A model generated the notes under the pieces. It was not told the origin of the DNA. It saw only the letters and a program-made list of their open reading frames with translations, and did no database searches. A DNA stretch of 64,000 nucleotides from Siphonodentalium dalli (taxonomy: Eukaryota > Mollusca > Scaphopoda > Gadilida > Siphonodentaliidae), in the NCBI GenBank assembly GCA_032622095.1, contig CP136063.1:217513982-217577981 (forward strand), written 5' to 3'. How positions within the stretch are numbered: the first letter of the stretch is position 1; every line of letters begins with the position of its first letter. This document shows, piece after piece, positions 52,872-64,000 of the stretch. The position numbers and the translations under genes are program-made.

Positions 52872-53027
52872 GTAACGGAAATTGGTTAGACTGGGCAGCC
52901 TGGAGTCAATGTACGGTTTCATGCGGCGGTGGAACGAGCACACGCACCCGACAGTGTGAGAACCCTGAAGTCCGCTGTACTGGAGATGCTGAGGAGACCG
53001 TGGACTGCAACGAACATGAATGCCCTG
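52872..53027 (+). CDS. Thrombospondin type-1 repeat exon 1
   Basis: 156 nt between acceptor ACTTGTAG and donor CCTG|GTATTT, phase 1 at both ends, the usual TSP1-repeat exon phase. It encodes NWLDWAAWSQCTVSCGGGTS, then TRTRQCENP, and ends DCNEHECP. The W-x2-W-x2-W, CSxxCGGG, RxR and six-cysteine pattern are complete. TSP1 repeats are extracellular adhesion/matrix modules, found in ADAMTS, hemicentin, SCO-spondin, properdin and others. The parent protein cannot be told from two exons. Confidence 0.85.
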
Positions 53028-54052
53028 GTATTTCTTTGCCAGTTGTCCGTGGTTCACTTGATGTTTGCTGTGGGGTCAACAGCTCTAGATATTGTGCACA
53101 TATATCTGTATTTAAACATGCATCTTGATTTCTATACAAATTGTACAGTGGAGGGAACACATTTTCAGAAGTATGTGGTTAATTATGTAGTAGCTTTTCA
53201 CTCAAAATTAATTGAGTAAACCAGAGTAAAATTGAAAAAAAATAAAGATTCATTTGGGTCTTAAATTGCTACAATCTCTGAATGATGGATGATAAACATA
53301 GGGAAGATGGAATTTGAGTTCAAACTTTGTGTCAATATCTTATTGTATTCCTGTTTATGTACTTAATACACTGAAATTTTTGAAAAAAATATGTCTTTGC
53401 ATGGTAACTAAAATAGACCATACATTGAGAGCCATTGTGGTCCTTCACTGTGCTATTAACTTTTCTGCTTGAAACTAAAATAATTCTTCATATAAAAATA
53501 ACATAAGGTGATACTAGCATGCTAGAAATTTTAGCTGAAAGCTTCTACTTTTTCGGGAGCATTTCAGTTATATTTTCTCTACTCACCATTAAAAATGATC
53601 TTACTGAGCATGTTGCATGATTGTTATTGGATGTTCTAGGTGTTGCTTGCTTAGTAGTATACAAAACTGCATTCTGGGAGAGTTTGAACTAAAAGTGAAC
53701 CTTACACAATTAAAATTCACATTTTGATTTTTAAATAGAAATTAATTGCAATTTCCCTTCTATAATTAATTTAATTTTGTAAATTATTAAGAAAGAAAAA
53801 AAAATTATGACCTCCTTTTTCCATTCAGACTGTTACTTTCAGCCATAGACTTCCCAGAATTCCGTTTTATCTTCACGTAAATTGAATGTTTTCACCCACT
53901 AAGCATGGCAAGGATTTCAAATAACAATGACATCTTCATTAGCACCCTTCCTGAACAACTCGGGAACGGATGCCGTAATTTCTTCAGGAAAATAAAATTT
54001 GCAGTTTGTTATAACATTTTGTTTGAAAATGTTCAACAATAACGATGAGCAG
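53028..54052. other. Intron between the TSP1 exons
   Basis: AT-rich with no recognised transposon. It starts with donor GTATTT. Confidence 0.5.
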
Positions 54053-54185
54053 AGTCTGTGTTCTCTAACATGCGGACCTGGCATCCAGAACAGAACTCGG
54101 GAATGTGCTGATCCCGTGAATGGTGGAGAAATTTGTGTTGGGCCATCCTACCAACAACAGTCATGCAATCTCGGAAGTTGTCCAG
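54053..54185 (+). CDS. Thrombospondin type-1 repeat exon 2
   Basis: Encodes SLCSLTCGPGIQNRTRECAD, then PVNGGEICVGPSYQQQSCNL and GSCP, ending at donor CCAG|GTGAGA in phase 1. The CSxTCGPG, RxR and C...C...GxCP pattern is clear. The N-terminal tryptophans of the module are absent from the open frame, and no acceptor in the phase left by exon 1 was found, so the 5' boundary given is a guess. A small split exon or partial decay are both possible. Gene orientation and spacing match exon 1. Confidence 0.7.
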
Positions 54186-54280
54186 GTGAGAATAAAGTTA
54201 TATTATTATGTTTATATATTTAGCATTCAATTTCCATGTTCCACTTCTAGTAGCTCAAAAAGTGGATAAAATTAACAAGA

Positions 54281-54530
54281 TAAATGCCCTGAATAATCGA
54301 CTACTTAACCACAGCAGAATGATGGGTAACATTTCAGGATTTAGTCGGAAATATGGCTTGTTGCCATTCACCGGAAAGCTCTCATTGAAATATGGCTTGT
54401 TGCCATTCATCGGAAAGCTCTCATTGGGAGCTTTCCGATTAATGGCAACAAGCCATATTTCCGACTATATCCTGAAAAGTTACCCATAATTCTGCTGTGG
54501 TTAAGGAGTCTATTATTTAGGGCATTACTG
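54281..54530. mobile_element. Mariner-like palindromic MITE with duplicated centre
   Basis: Left end worn (TAAATGCCCTGAATAATC), right end GGGCATTACTG|TA. The central segment 'atatggcttgttgccattca' is duplicated (54,351 and 54,390), making the arms unequal. It lies just downstream of TSP1 exon 2. Confidence 0.8.
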
Positions 54531-54629
54531 TACACCAAATTCACATGACTGACAATAATAAGCTCTTCCCACCATTGAACTTTGCAAGTTACCTGTCACC
54601 TACTCTCGTGTTGCTGATTGGTCTGCCAT

Positions 54630-55220
54630 TTAAAGGGGTACTGTACGCCATTTTCATTAAATTTCCGGTGACAACAACGATCTAATATCGATAATATATA
54701 GAAACATAAGTAATTTGAGTCGAAGATGTATTCTGTAAACGCTCAGGTTAATAGGCTATCTTAAAATTTAATAATTTAAAAGTTAATAATTTGATATAAA
54801 TTGAATTTATGACTGGAGCCATAAAATGGCGTCAATTAAATTACGAATTACCGTAATCAAAAATAGTAATTGAGGGATACTGGATTTTTAAACCGATCGC
54901 ACACACGATTGCTTAAAATATTATGATGATACGGTGAGAACACTCAAGCCACTCACTGACTAGCGACGATACAATAACTTAAATGATTATATGGGACTAG
55001 TATGCATATAATATAACTTTAATTTGATTCATTTGGTTGAAAACTTTACAAAAATTACTCGACAACGACAATTTGTATTTTTGCATTCCGGTAAATTTGT
55101 CATCCGTAACATGACTTCGTACTCAACAGACTTTCAAATAATGGAAAAATTGTTACCTTATTCTCCGACTCGGAGACTATAGAAACCAGCAACAACATTT
55201 GGCGTACAGTACCCCTTTAA
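54630..55220. mobile_element. TTAA-flanked element (AGGGGTACTGTACGCCA family), copy 2
   Basis: 591 bp, same ends as 51,187-51,777 with TTAA on both sides. The two copies differ by scattered substitutions only. Confidence 0.9.
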
Positions 55221-57580
55221 ATGCGACAAATAGAGAGTAATCAGTTGGTTTCGATGATTGCGTAAAATAATTCACCAGGGGAGCTGGCCTTGCTGGGTTA
55301 TATTTTTATCAGTTGTAATGAGGCAAGACACTTAGCATACCTAAAGAATAAAGGAATATGAGTTATGGGGAGACATTTTCAGAACTTTAAATTGTTTTTA
55401 TGTATACCCATACCACAGTATGGAACACATAGTGTCAACATTTGGATTGATCACTCTTCGTTTGTTCATCTGTCTGTTCGTCTGTACGACCATAGACACT
55501 TTACACATGGTGCGATAATGCAAACATTTTCTATCCGATCAGAACCAAATTTTGTATGAGTTTTTCAGCCCAAAATACAGATCGAATATGAGTTTGATCC
55601 TATTTTTTTTTATGGAGTTATAGACCTTTTTTTTTTTAAATAACTGTTTAAAAAAAAGAAGAAAGATTGAATTCCTTTCTTAGTTTAACACACAAAAGAA
55701 AAAAAATATATATTAAAAAATAAATATAATAGAATATTTTTTGTTTAAATAATTAAAACAAATATTTTTGCCCTAGCAATGCTCTTGTTTTTGGTTATAA
55801 ACAGGAACATTTTACATAAAGTTCCCAAATGAGGTCGATGCTTGTGCGACTATTTTATGATACAATCGATAAAGTATATCACTGATCCTAATTGGTAAGC
55901 AGACCTTTAAAAAAAAATGGCAGGTTTTTGATGAAATGTTAAAAAAAAACCTGCTATTTAGATTTACAGGGCCAGTTGGGTCAGCAGAAACAAAGCTCTT
56001 TTTAGGCCTAACATATCATGTATATGCCTTGTTCAAGTTTGTTACAACTTTTTGTACTAGCACAAAATATAGGGCAGGTTCCAATTCTGGTTCTGCCCGC
56101 CAATTTTCACCATATGTATGGACCTAGCTTTTTGTTGGAATTTACATTAAATTTTCGTTTCCGGATTAGTCGGATTCCTTATGTCGAAAAAAATGGTCGA
56201 GCGTTTTCGGAATGTTAAAAGCGATATGAGAACAGTTTCTATACCACCAGTGTGTCTATTTTCAAAATCTACCTGTTTCCAGCTTGATATTTTAGTGGAA
56301 ACAGGTTTGTGTGAGGCTTTTGTTTGTGTACCCCTCTATTTTCCCCCATCCACCTGGTAATAAAAACATGCTATTACGCATAGCAAGTTCGGTAAGTGGC
56401 TTTCTTTGTTCTTAGAAATCGAAAACCATGGAGAGATCTTGCCACAAATTACTTAATTACATATCTTAATGTGGAATTTTATCATAAAATCATCAGATGA
56501 ATTGTATTTATGACTGCATTTTCAATTTTCTTTCCCAAATATTAAGGCATTGTATATTCTTAAAATCAGCTAGATCCCATATAGACGAACATGAACAATC
56601 TACAAGGATAGCTTGATCATATGCCACAAACAAAACTTCGATACATCGATTTTTGGTAAAGATATCACAGAAAATCTAACCCTACCCCCACCCTCACTGA
56701 TTTCACAAGTCAGATTCCTTTGGTCGAAAACAACGGTCGCGCAATTTCGGATTGTCTAAAACGACATGCGAACGGTTTATTTATCAATAGCGTGTCTACT
56801 TTCATAGTTTACCTGTGTCTAGTTGAAAATTTATTGGAAAAAGGTGTTTTTGGACTGTTTTAAGAATTTAAAGAGCGTTTGCTTATTATACAAATAGTAA
56901 TCCTCATAACTAACCTTCTGGTGGATGTGCGAGTTGAAATTAACAAAAGTATCAAATATAGCGGTCTACTTTCAGAGTCTACTTGTTTCCAGTCTGACAT
57001 TTTAGTGGAAACAAATTGTTTGGACGGTTTAAAAAATTTAAAGAGCGTTTCCTGAGTATACAGATATTAACTAACATGATTAGCCTTTTCATGAATTGTG
57101 CGAGTTGAAATTATTTTTGAGAATGATGTCGTCAGATAAGTCTCCGCGGGTAGTGTACTACAGTTGCGAACAAAACTAACGTTGGACCCTATATTGAGTT
57201 TGACAATTTACTCAAATGTTCACATTGGTGGAACTTAATGGCTATCATATATCATGTATGCATGGCTCTTACATGTAATATATCGTAACTACATGTTAGT
57301 TCACCAAATTAACTTGCAATATAGTCAGGCCACCAGATACAGTTGTTGATAAAAATGTGGTTCACATCAATCACATACATCACAATCACGTGTTTCAGTT
57401 GTAATGTCCACTATTCTACAAATGTAATGTTTATCATGACTACAATTTCAGGATTTCGTTGTAAAATTGGTTGATTGTTTTTTCATCAATTGACAAAATT
57501 AATGTTTATTGCCAGGACGAAGTACCGCATAATACGGAGTTGTTTGGTAACAATTCTGCGAGTCATATTTATGTAAGTGT
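55221..57580. other. Repeat-derived intergenic stretch without clean boundaries
   Basis: 55,540-56,140 carries a dispersed family ('aaccaaattttgtatgagtt', 'cccaaaatacag', 'ggttctgcccg', 'ttttcaccata..tatgg') that recurs at 63,745-63,830. 56,150-57,060 holds three loose repeats of 'gtctactttca..gtctac', 'tgtttcc' and 'aaagagcgttt'. No gene seen. Confidence 0.45.
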
Positions 57581-57589
57581 CAGTCAAAA

Positions 57590-58751
57590 CTTTTAGGACA
57601 TGGGAATATTTTTTTTAATTCGTGGCCACGAAATAACTAATTCGTGGCCACGAAATAACTAATTGTGATATACGATCGTCAGTACCATTGTTGTAATGGA
57701 AGCGGATAGAGATGATCTGGTTGTAGTTGTCCACCATCTTGGCATGAGTCACGGCGATTTGAGATAAAGGGTGTTGTAGGGTGGCCCGTAAAACAAATTA
57801 AGTATCACCCCTTTCACCAACCCGGGGCCACCCTACATCACCAATTCTACCACAACAAACGGTTAAGGGGCCGAGAAATTGTATATATAGGTGCCATATT
57901 TGAACCATCTGGGGCGGCCATTTTGGATCGTGGATGGTGAAAGCGGGTGAATATTTAGTTTGTTTCATCAGGCGTCACCATACAACACACTGTATTCGAC
58001 CTAAAATGGGGGGGGGGGGAGGGGGCAATTGCATGGTACCATATATGGACCCCTCTGATCATTTATCATTTTCGCTCGATTGCATATTTAGGTTGATTTG
58101 TGAGCTACCGTACAACACCCTTTATTTGATCTATATCGGTCAAGTGACCGAGAAATAATGTGTACCCTATTTGGCCCCTTCTCAGCTGCGACCATTTTGG
58201 TATGGTTGAAAGGGGTGAATATTTATAAGTTTGTTTTGGGCCCACCCTACAAAACCCCTTATTTGACTTAAATCGGTCAATATATATGCCGAGTGAAATG
58301 TCATTCCCATTCGATCCCTTGTGGTAAAAACTAATGAATATTCAGTTTTTCTTGGAACCACCTGACCCTTGTTTCCCCGTTCTCTCTGTGCTAGTTTATA
58401 TCGACGTTCATATCCCCATAGAGCGCGGGGTTCCACGCCATAAGGGGTTTATAGTAGCTTCTCTGCGATCGTACGCATAGTTTCTAAAACATCAAGTGTA
58501 ACCATACCGTAATACAGTCTAGTCTGACTATGCCACCCCTCGAATATACAATACAATATTTGTCAAATGTATTGTGTATTAATATGTGTATATTGAAATA
58601 AAATATCCTATCCTATCCAACCGTAAAGGTATCTGGATACATGCAAATGTCAATCAGTTATAATTCGCCATGAATTAGTAGTTCGTTGCCACGAATTAGT
58701 AATTTCGCGGCCACGAAATTAAATCAAAAACAATTTCCCATGTCCTAAACC
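57590..58751. mobile_element. 1.16-kb TIR element with CGTGGCCACGAA palindromes
   Basis: TTTAGGACATGGGAA / TTCCCATGTCCTAAA inverted, then repeated 'aattcgtggccacgaaata' near both ends. Flanking 8-mers AGTCAAAA and AGCCAAAA (7 of 8). The interior has four diverged ~130-bp modules ('cgaccattttgg', 'tgaaaggggtgaatatt', 'caccctacaa'). No ORF. Confidence 0.65.
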
Positions 58752-59390
58752 AGCCAAAATTGGGAGTTTTAATTATGATCATCTGATGATAAAGAAAACA
58801 CTTTCTCAGTCTACTCGATACATCCCCGGCATACATGTTTCACATACTAAATTAACACCTTAGTCAACATAACAAATCGCTCCCTCAAATCCTTTGCCAC
58901 AAGAATAAAAATAAATTGTCAGTATAAATAGGCAAGATATCTCTGGACACTTTCTAAAAGATAATTTATTTATAAGAAGATATATGTGTGCATTATGTGC
59001 TTGGTCTTATATATAGTACAACACAATGCGATGCAAGTGACACAGTGCGGGGACAATACTGTGTCGAAGAACATAGTTGAGGGGACCATTCCATCATCCT
59101 TCATAATGTATCATGGCTCCATCTGTTGTGAACAAACCATCGACTTAGGCTTAATGGATCGTTCTCCTCCAATAATATACTTGGCTTTGATCCGATCAAC
59201 ATTCTGGGTCGTGGTATTTTCCCGTAAATTAGATAGTGTCTTTAGTCGGATGGTATTGGTTATGTTCAAATGGTGACACAGATATGAAACTGTACATGTT
59301 AGTGCCCCATGGGCCATTGATCATTATAAGATCGAGAAACTTAGTCTAGGAAATTACCGGGAATTCACTGGAAATTGTAATTGTAGCTGA
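58752..59390. other. Nothing recognised
   Basis: Two overlapping short frames at 58,986-59,317 on opposite strands have no domain and no splice context. Confidence 0.35.
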
Positions 59391-60165
59391 CAGGGTCGCA
59401 GTGTTCACGCTGGGCCGAAAAAAACTTTAGCCAAAAGTTTAGCCAAATGAAAATTTTATTAGCCAAATGAAAAAAACTTTAGCCAAATGTTTTTTGGCCA
59501 AATTAAAAAAAACTTTGGCCAAATTAAATCATCGTTTTTCTGGTCGGTTCACAATTGATGACTAAAACGTAAAATCTAACAGACACAGGTAAAATACACA
59601 ATAATTTAAATAATTTTTATGAACTAGAAGTATTTTTATATATATCATTTATTAAAAATTTATTAATCTTTATGTGAAAGAGTGATTTGGGGGGGGGGGG
59701 GGGGTGGGGGTAAACCGGGATTGTCCTTCTTAATGTTATTATTTTTTTGTTTTATATCAATATTTTTTTTTAAATCATTAAATATTTATCCTTGCGAAAA
59801 AAGTGACATCTGGAAACTAATAACTTAATATTGTTACGCCATTATCAAATTACAATATGTGATAAAAGCATGCATATTATTTTGACTGTATCGGTATTGA
59901 CGACAAATAGCCACAAAATATCTGTCGTGATTCACATTTGGCTGATTAAGCTATTGTCTTACACTTGGTGCTCATAAACCTCGACCGTCATAAATACAAT
60001 GTCATCATAAACATGCATTGTGCGGGAGTCCCGTGAGTGACCAGACAGACAATGGGGGATTAGGGGATTAAATGTAAAATAATAACCTTTTGCTGTTTCG
60101 TGCAGAGTGACGTAATCTTTCTCCAGATTAAAACAGCCTGTTACGAACAAATTGCTTATATATAC

Positions 60166-60286
60166 CAGCGTCAATGCACACTTTACAAAATATTGCTTTC
60201 TTCACATTGTCATGATTCAACCACGGTCGGTTTAATGTCCATGTGGTTTTGAATGTCCGTCTTGTGAAAACTAAAGATGATTGCAT
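60166..60286 (-). pseudogene. First coding exon of a ZNF862-type hAT transposase, unit 1
   Basis: ATG at 60286, MQSSLVFTRRTF then TWTLNRPWLNHDNVKKAIFC, KVCIDAG, ending at donor GCTG|GTATAT. The W...RPWL..D...K.IFC..C pattern is the BED/TTF-like zinc finger that opens ZNF862/KIAA1586-type hAT transposases. The upstream open frame contains an 18-bp doubled module (TVQRETRS twice). The rest of the transposase (RNase-H core) is missing. Confidence 0.65.
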
Positions 60287-61498
60287 ATCACTGTGTGGTC
60301 GCTTGGTTGATAGAGTTGTCGATCGGGTTTCCCTTTGTACAGTCCGCGATCGGGTTTCCCTTTGTACAGTCGGCAATATATTCCCACTTTCGATATTTTC
60401 GGACTAGATCGTTCATATCACAGAATTGAAAACCCACTTGCCAAAATTTATGTTAGATTTGGAAATAAAAATATGTTTACTGTACACTAATTGTTAGAGC
60501 TTACCTTTTGCTGTTACGGAACGATATTTCATAAGTACGAAAATAATGAAATACTTTCGTCACCTAACTTCGTCTTGCATGTCGATCTATTGAGCGCTTT
60601 TATTAATTAGCTTTCTAACTCCATGCTTTCAGTCTCCATTTGGGGTAAAAAAAAGTTTAGCCAAAAGTTTAGCCAAATGAAATTTTTATTAGCCAAATTC
60701 GAAAAAGATTAGCCATTGGCTAATTTGGCTACAGTGTTCACGCTGGGCCGAAAAAAACTTTAGCCAAAAGTTTAGCCAAATGAAAATTTTATTAGCCAAA
60801 TGAAAAAAACTTTAGCCAAATGTTTTTTGGCCAAATTAAAAAAAACTTTGGCCAAATTAAATCATCGTTTTCTGGTCGGTTCACAATTGATGACTAAAAC
60901 GTAAAATCTAACAGACACAGGTAAAATACACAATAATTTAAATAATTTTTATGAACTAGAAGTATTTTTATATATATCATTTATTTAAAAATTTATTAAT
61001 CTTTATGTGAAAGAGTGATTTGGGGGGGGGGGGGGGGTGGGGGTAAACCGGGATTGTCCTTCTTAATGTTATTATTTTTTTGTTTTATATCAATATTTTT
61101 TTTTAAATCATTAAATATTTATCCTTGCGAAAAAAGTGACATCTGGAAACTAATAACTTAATATTGTTACGCCATTATCAAATTACAATATGTGATAAAA
61201 GCATGCATATTATTTTGACTGTATCGGTATTGACGACAAATAGCCACAAAATATCTGTCGTGATTCACATTTGGCTGATTAAGCTATTGTCTTACACTTG
61301 GTGCTCATAAACCTCGACCGTCATAAATACAATGTCATCATAAACATGCATTGTGCGGGAGTCCCGTGAGTGACCAGACAGACAATGGGGGATTAGGGGA
61401 TTAAATGTAAAATAATAACCTTTTGCTGTTTCGTGCAGAGTGACGTAATCTTTCTCCAGATTAAAACAGCCTGTTACGAACAAATTGCTTATATATAC

Positions 61499-61619
61499 CA
61501 GCGTCAATGCACACTTTACAAAATATTGCTTTCTTCACATTGTCATGATTCAACCACGGTCGGTTTAATGTCCATGTGTCTTTGAATGTCCGTCTTGTGA
61601 AAACTAAAGATGATTGCAT
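61499..61619 (-). pseudogene. First coding exon of a ZNF862-type hAT transposase, unit 2
   Basis: Duplicate of 60,166-60,286 at +1,333 bp, with one coding change seen (FKDTW versus FKTTW). Same donor site. No downstream exons. Confidence 0.65.
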
Positions 61620-62116
61620 ATCACTGTGTGATCGCTTGGTTGATAGAGTTGTCGATCGGGTTTCCCTTTGTACAGTCCGCGATCGGGTTTCCCTTTGTAC
61701 AGTCGGCAATATATTCCCACTTTCGATATTTTCGGACTAGATCGTTCATATCACAGAATTGAAAACCCACTTGCCAAAATTTATGTTAGATTTGGAAATA
61801 AAAATATGTTTACTGTACACTAATTGTTAGAGCTTACCTTTTGCTGTTACGGAACGATATTTCATAAGTACGAAAATAATGAAATACTTTCGTCACCTAA
61901 CTTCGTCTTGCATGTCGATCTATTGAGCGCTTTTATTAATTAGCTTTCTAACTCCATGCTTTCAGTCTCCATTTGGGGTAAAAAAAAAGTTTAGCCAAAA
62001 GTTTAGCCAAATGAAATTTTTATTAGCCAAATTCGAAAAAGATTAGCCATTGGCTAATTTGGCTACCGACAGCGTGAACACTGTTTGGCTACCGACAGCG
62101 TGAACACTGCAGGGTC

Positions 62117-64000
62117 GTAATTCAACGTTTGCATTTCCGATGCAGTTAATACCCAAATGGGAAATTTGAGATATACCTGGCCAGACTGGCCGCCAAAGTG
62201 AATCATATGTCTTATTTAAGGTTAGCAACGGTTGCTAATCAAATGCCACAATGGTGTACTAATCATTCATTGGTATTGCCTTAATTTAGTCAGTGTCTAA
62301 TCACATGGTGATGGTTTTGTTCAAAGTTGGGCACATGTAAGTCTAAAACTACGCAGCCATGCTTTGCATATAGGCCAATGATCATTATAAGATCGGGAGA
62401 CTTTGCCACCGGTCCCGATAACTCCTTAGTAACGGTTACTACGCCCCTACTGGGAATTTGCAGGAAAATGCAACTATGGTTGATATCTATTTTACACATT
62501 AAGCTCTACTTTAGTGGAAATTCGAATTTACTTGATTTCCACAGCTATACACGAAGCGTGGAAATTAACTGCGGTCAGAATGTTGATGGTGAATGTTGGG
62601 TTTCAGTCGCTGTACTGAAGTTGGCCAAATGTAACTGATGTGGGAAGTGCGAAAGCAAAGCCTATACCGCTACAGTAAAGATCTCAGCTGCACCGAAATG
62701 TCCATTTATCAGTAGCACAAATCATGCAAAAACACAGATTCTCTCCATGCATGTGGTATAGACTCCGATGACAACGATTGAGTTAATGACAACGAACAAC
62801 TACCATTTATATACCTGTGTATTTGTGACACGTCTACACTCCGTTATGATCAACGATGTGATTTTAAAAACTAGTCAGTGGACAACAAGACAGACAAGTA
62901 TAAAATAAAACAATAATATAATATGTAATCACATCCTGAACAGTCTTGTTGTGAATATTTTCATTTGATTCAACAGGCTGCATATTATCAAAATTACAAA
63001 GCCATTCGACTCTTACTTTTGCCAATTACTGTATCTGGATGCATAACTATATCATGTATTGCATCTATTAAATCACGGATAGTTACAGTGGGTAAAACAC
63101 GAGTGTTAGTCTACATATATAGTTGCGCACGATTGACAATAAATGATATTACAATTAACGTTTGAGCATAACACGAAATTCTCCATAGGGTTAAGTGTTA
63201 AATTTTGATCGCAACTGTACCCAGCAAGAATCATCTGATCACATCCATTCTTTTAAAAACCTCGTCTGTGTTTCATACTTAGTTTTTTTTAGAAATATCA
63301 GTACGCGCATATTATAATACGCAAAATGGCGCCATTTATCCAAAGTACTAGAATCCCCATAGGGCTCAGTGTTAAATTTTGATCACAACTGTAGCCAAAA
63401 CTAATTAACCGATCACATCAAAATTTTCAAAAATATATGTAACAGTCACATCTAGTAGTTTGGAGAAGTTTCAAATCGCATCGATCACCATACGCCAGAT
63501 GGCACCATCTATCGTTTTCTGTAAATACGAAACGCTCTCTAAATTACGTTGACCCCGATTTAGGCCGGCCCGCCAAAATTCAAGAATGGAAACAAGTGAA
63601 TCCTGAAAACACACCTACTAGGCATACATAATCCGTTTTCAGATCGCTTTTAACAAACCAAAAATGCAAAATGACATAAGGAATCCGACTAGATGATAAC
63701 TTTAGTAAAGTCTGAACAGAATGGAACTAAATTTGTTATGTGAGGTTATTATCCCAAAATACAGGTCAAGTTCAAATTTGGGTTCTGCCCGTTGCTTTTC
63801 ACCATAGCTATGGCCCTTTGTAGGTGTATTTTGCCACACCATATTATCCAGTTACAACAACAGAATTTCAACAAAAGCCGATTTAGTTATCCAAATTAAT
63901 GTTTTACAAATAAATGCTCACAACAGTTCCAAGCAATATCATATTTGCCGAAAAAGTCCTGTAATAGTGTTTTTTCTTGGCAGCTTGTACAATGAGCGAG
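62117..64000. other. Right-hand flank, dispersed repeat only
   Basis: 63,170-63,830 contains two loose repeats of 'ctccatagggttaagtgtta / ccccatagggctcagtgtta', 'aaattttgatc.caactgta' and the 'ggttctgcccgttgcttttc' family shared with 55,540-56,140. The rest shows no gene or element end. Confidence 0.45.

Larger units (their letters stand above)
59399..62108. mobile_element. hAT element, tandem dimer, perfect 8-bp duplication
   Basis: Ends CAGTGTTCACGCTG / CAGCGTGAACACTG, flanked by CAGGGTCG (59,391-59,398 and 62,109-62,116). The interior is two nearly identical 1,333-bp units (59,399-60,731 and 60,732-62,064), then a doubled 26-bp right end ('tttggctaccgacagcgtga...'). Subterminal 'ttagccaaa' motifs are repeated at both ends of each unit. 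Each unit keeps one zinc-finger exon of a ZNF862-type transposase, so it is non-autonomous. Confidence 0.92.

Noticed and set aside
52929-53219. 96-codon plus-strand frame overlapping TSP1 exon 1
   Set aside because: Wrong frame: the TSP1 cysteine pattern is read in another frame bounded by splice sites.
59959-60174. 71-codon minus-strand frame in each hAT unit
   Set aside because: Starts inside the region that would be intronic after the zinc-finger exon and shows no transposase motif.

Overview
This is eukaryotic nuclear DNA: AT-rich, with widely spaced exons carrying consensus splice sites and introns packed with small inverted-repeat transposons. Repeat style (bivalve-like dispersed families, tRNA-derived SINEs, a ZNF862-type hAT) and the gene content fit a marine invertebrate, most likely a lophotrochozoan such as a mollusc. 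The sequence alone does not fix the species.

Layout. (1) 1-17,000: a METTL4 orthologue (MT-A70 family adenine-N6 methyltransferase) on the minus strand. Seven consecutive coding exons with matching phases run from the start codon at 16,920 down to 3,523 and include the DPPW catalytic motif. The C-terminal exon(s) lie to the left of the window. Its introns hold piggyBac-like (TTAA), mariner-like (TA) and hAT-like (8-bp) elements, a 61-bp minisatellite and a frame-broken GC-rich ORF relic. (2) 17,000-22,800: repeats; a CpG-rich patch at about 22.8-23.0 kb may be the METTL4 promoter. (3) 23,000-28,650 and 31,150-37,400: a direct segmental duplication. Each copy carries an intact minus-strand ORF with two C2H2 fingers plus a FAR1/WRKY-GCM1-like zinc domain, and a decayed C2H2 exon. 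The two copies differ by transposon insertions, so each serves as the other's empty site. (4) 39,084-40,766: an unrecognised nuclear coiled-coil protein gene on the minus strand whose 3' end is interrupted by a TIR element. (5) 41,000-50,300: mostly repeats: two tRNA-derived SINEs, a LINE fragment, a TAGTCCAA-ended element with 9-bp target duplications and another element nested in it, and a 1.77-kb long-terminal-inverted-repeat element carrying a broken SGNH-hydrolase ORF. (6) 52,872-54,185: two thrombospondin type-1 repeat exons on the plus strand, part of a gene that continues outside what I can recognise. (7) 57,590-62,108: a palindrome-rich TIR element and a tandem-dimer hAT element with a perfect 8-bp target duplication, each unit keeping the first BED/TTF-like zinc-finger exon of a ZNF862-type transposase.

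No operons, CRISPR arrays or prokaryotic features are present. The most informative content is the transposon archaeology. At least eight non-autonomous DNA-transposon families can be delimited here by their target duplications, several of them validated by paralogous empty sites. I did not find a convincing new enzymatic or defence system.
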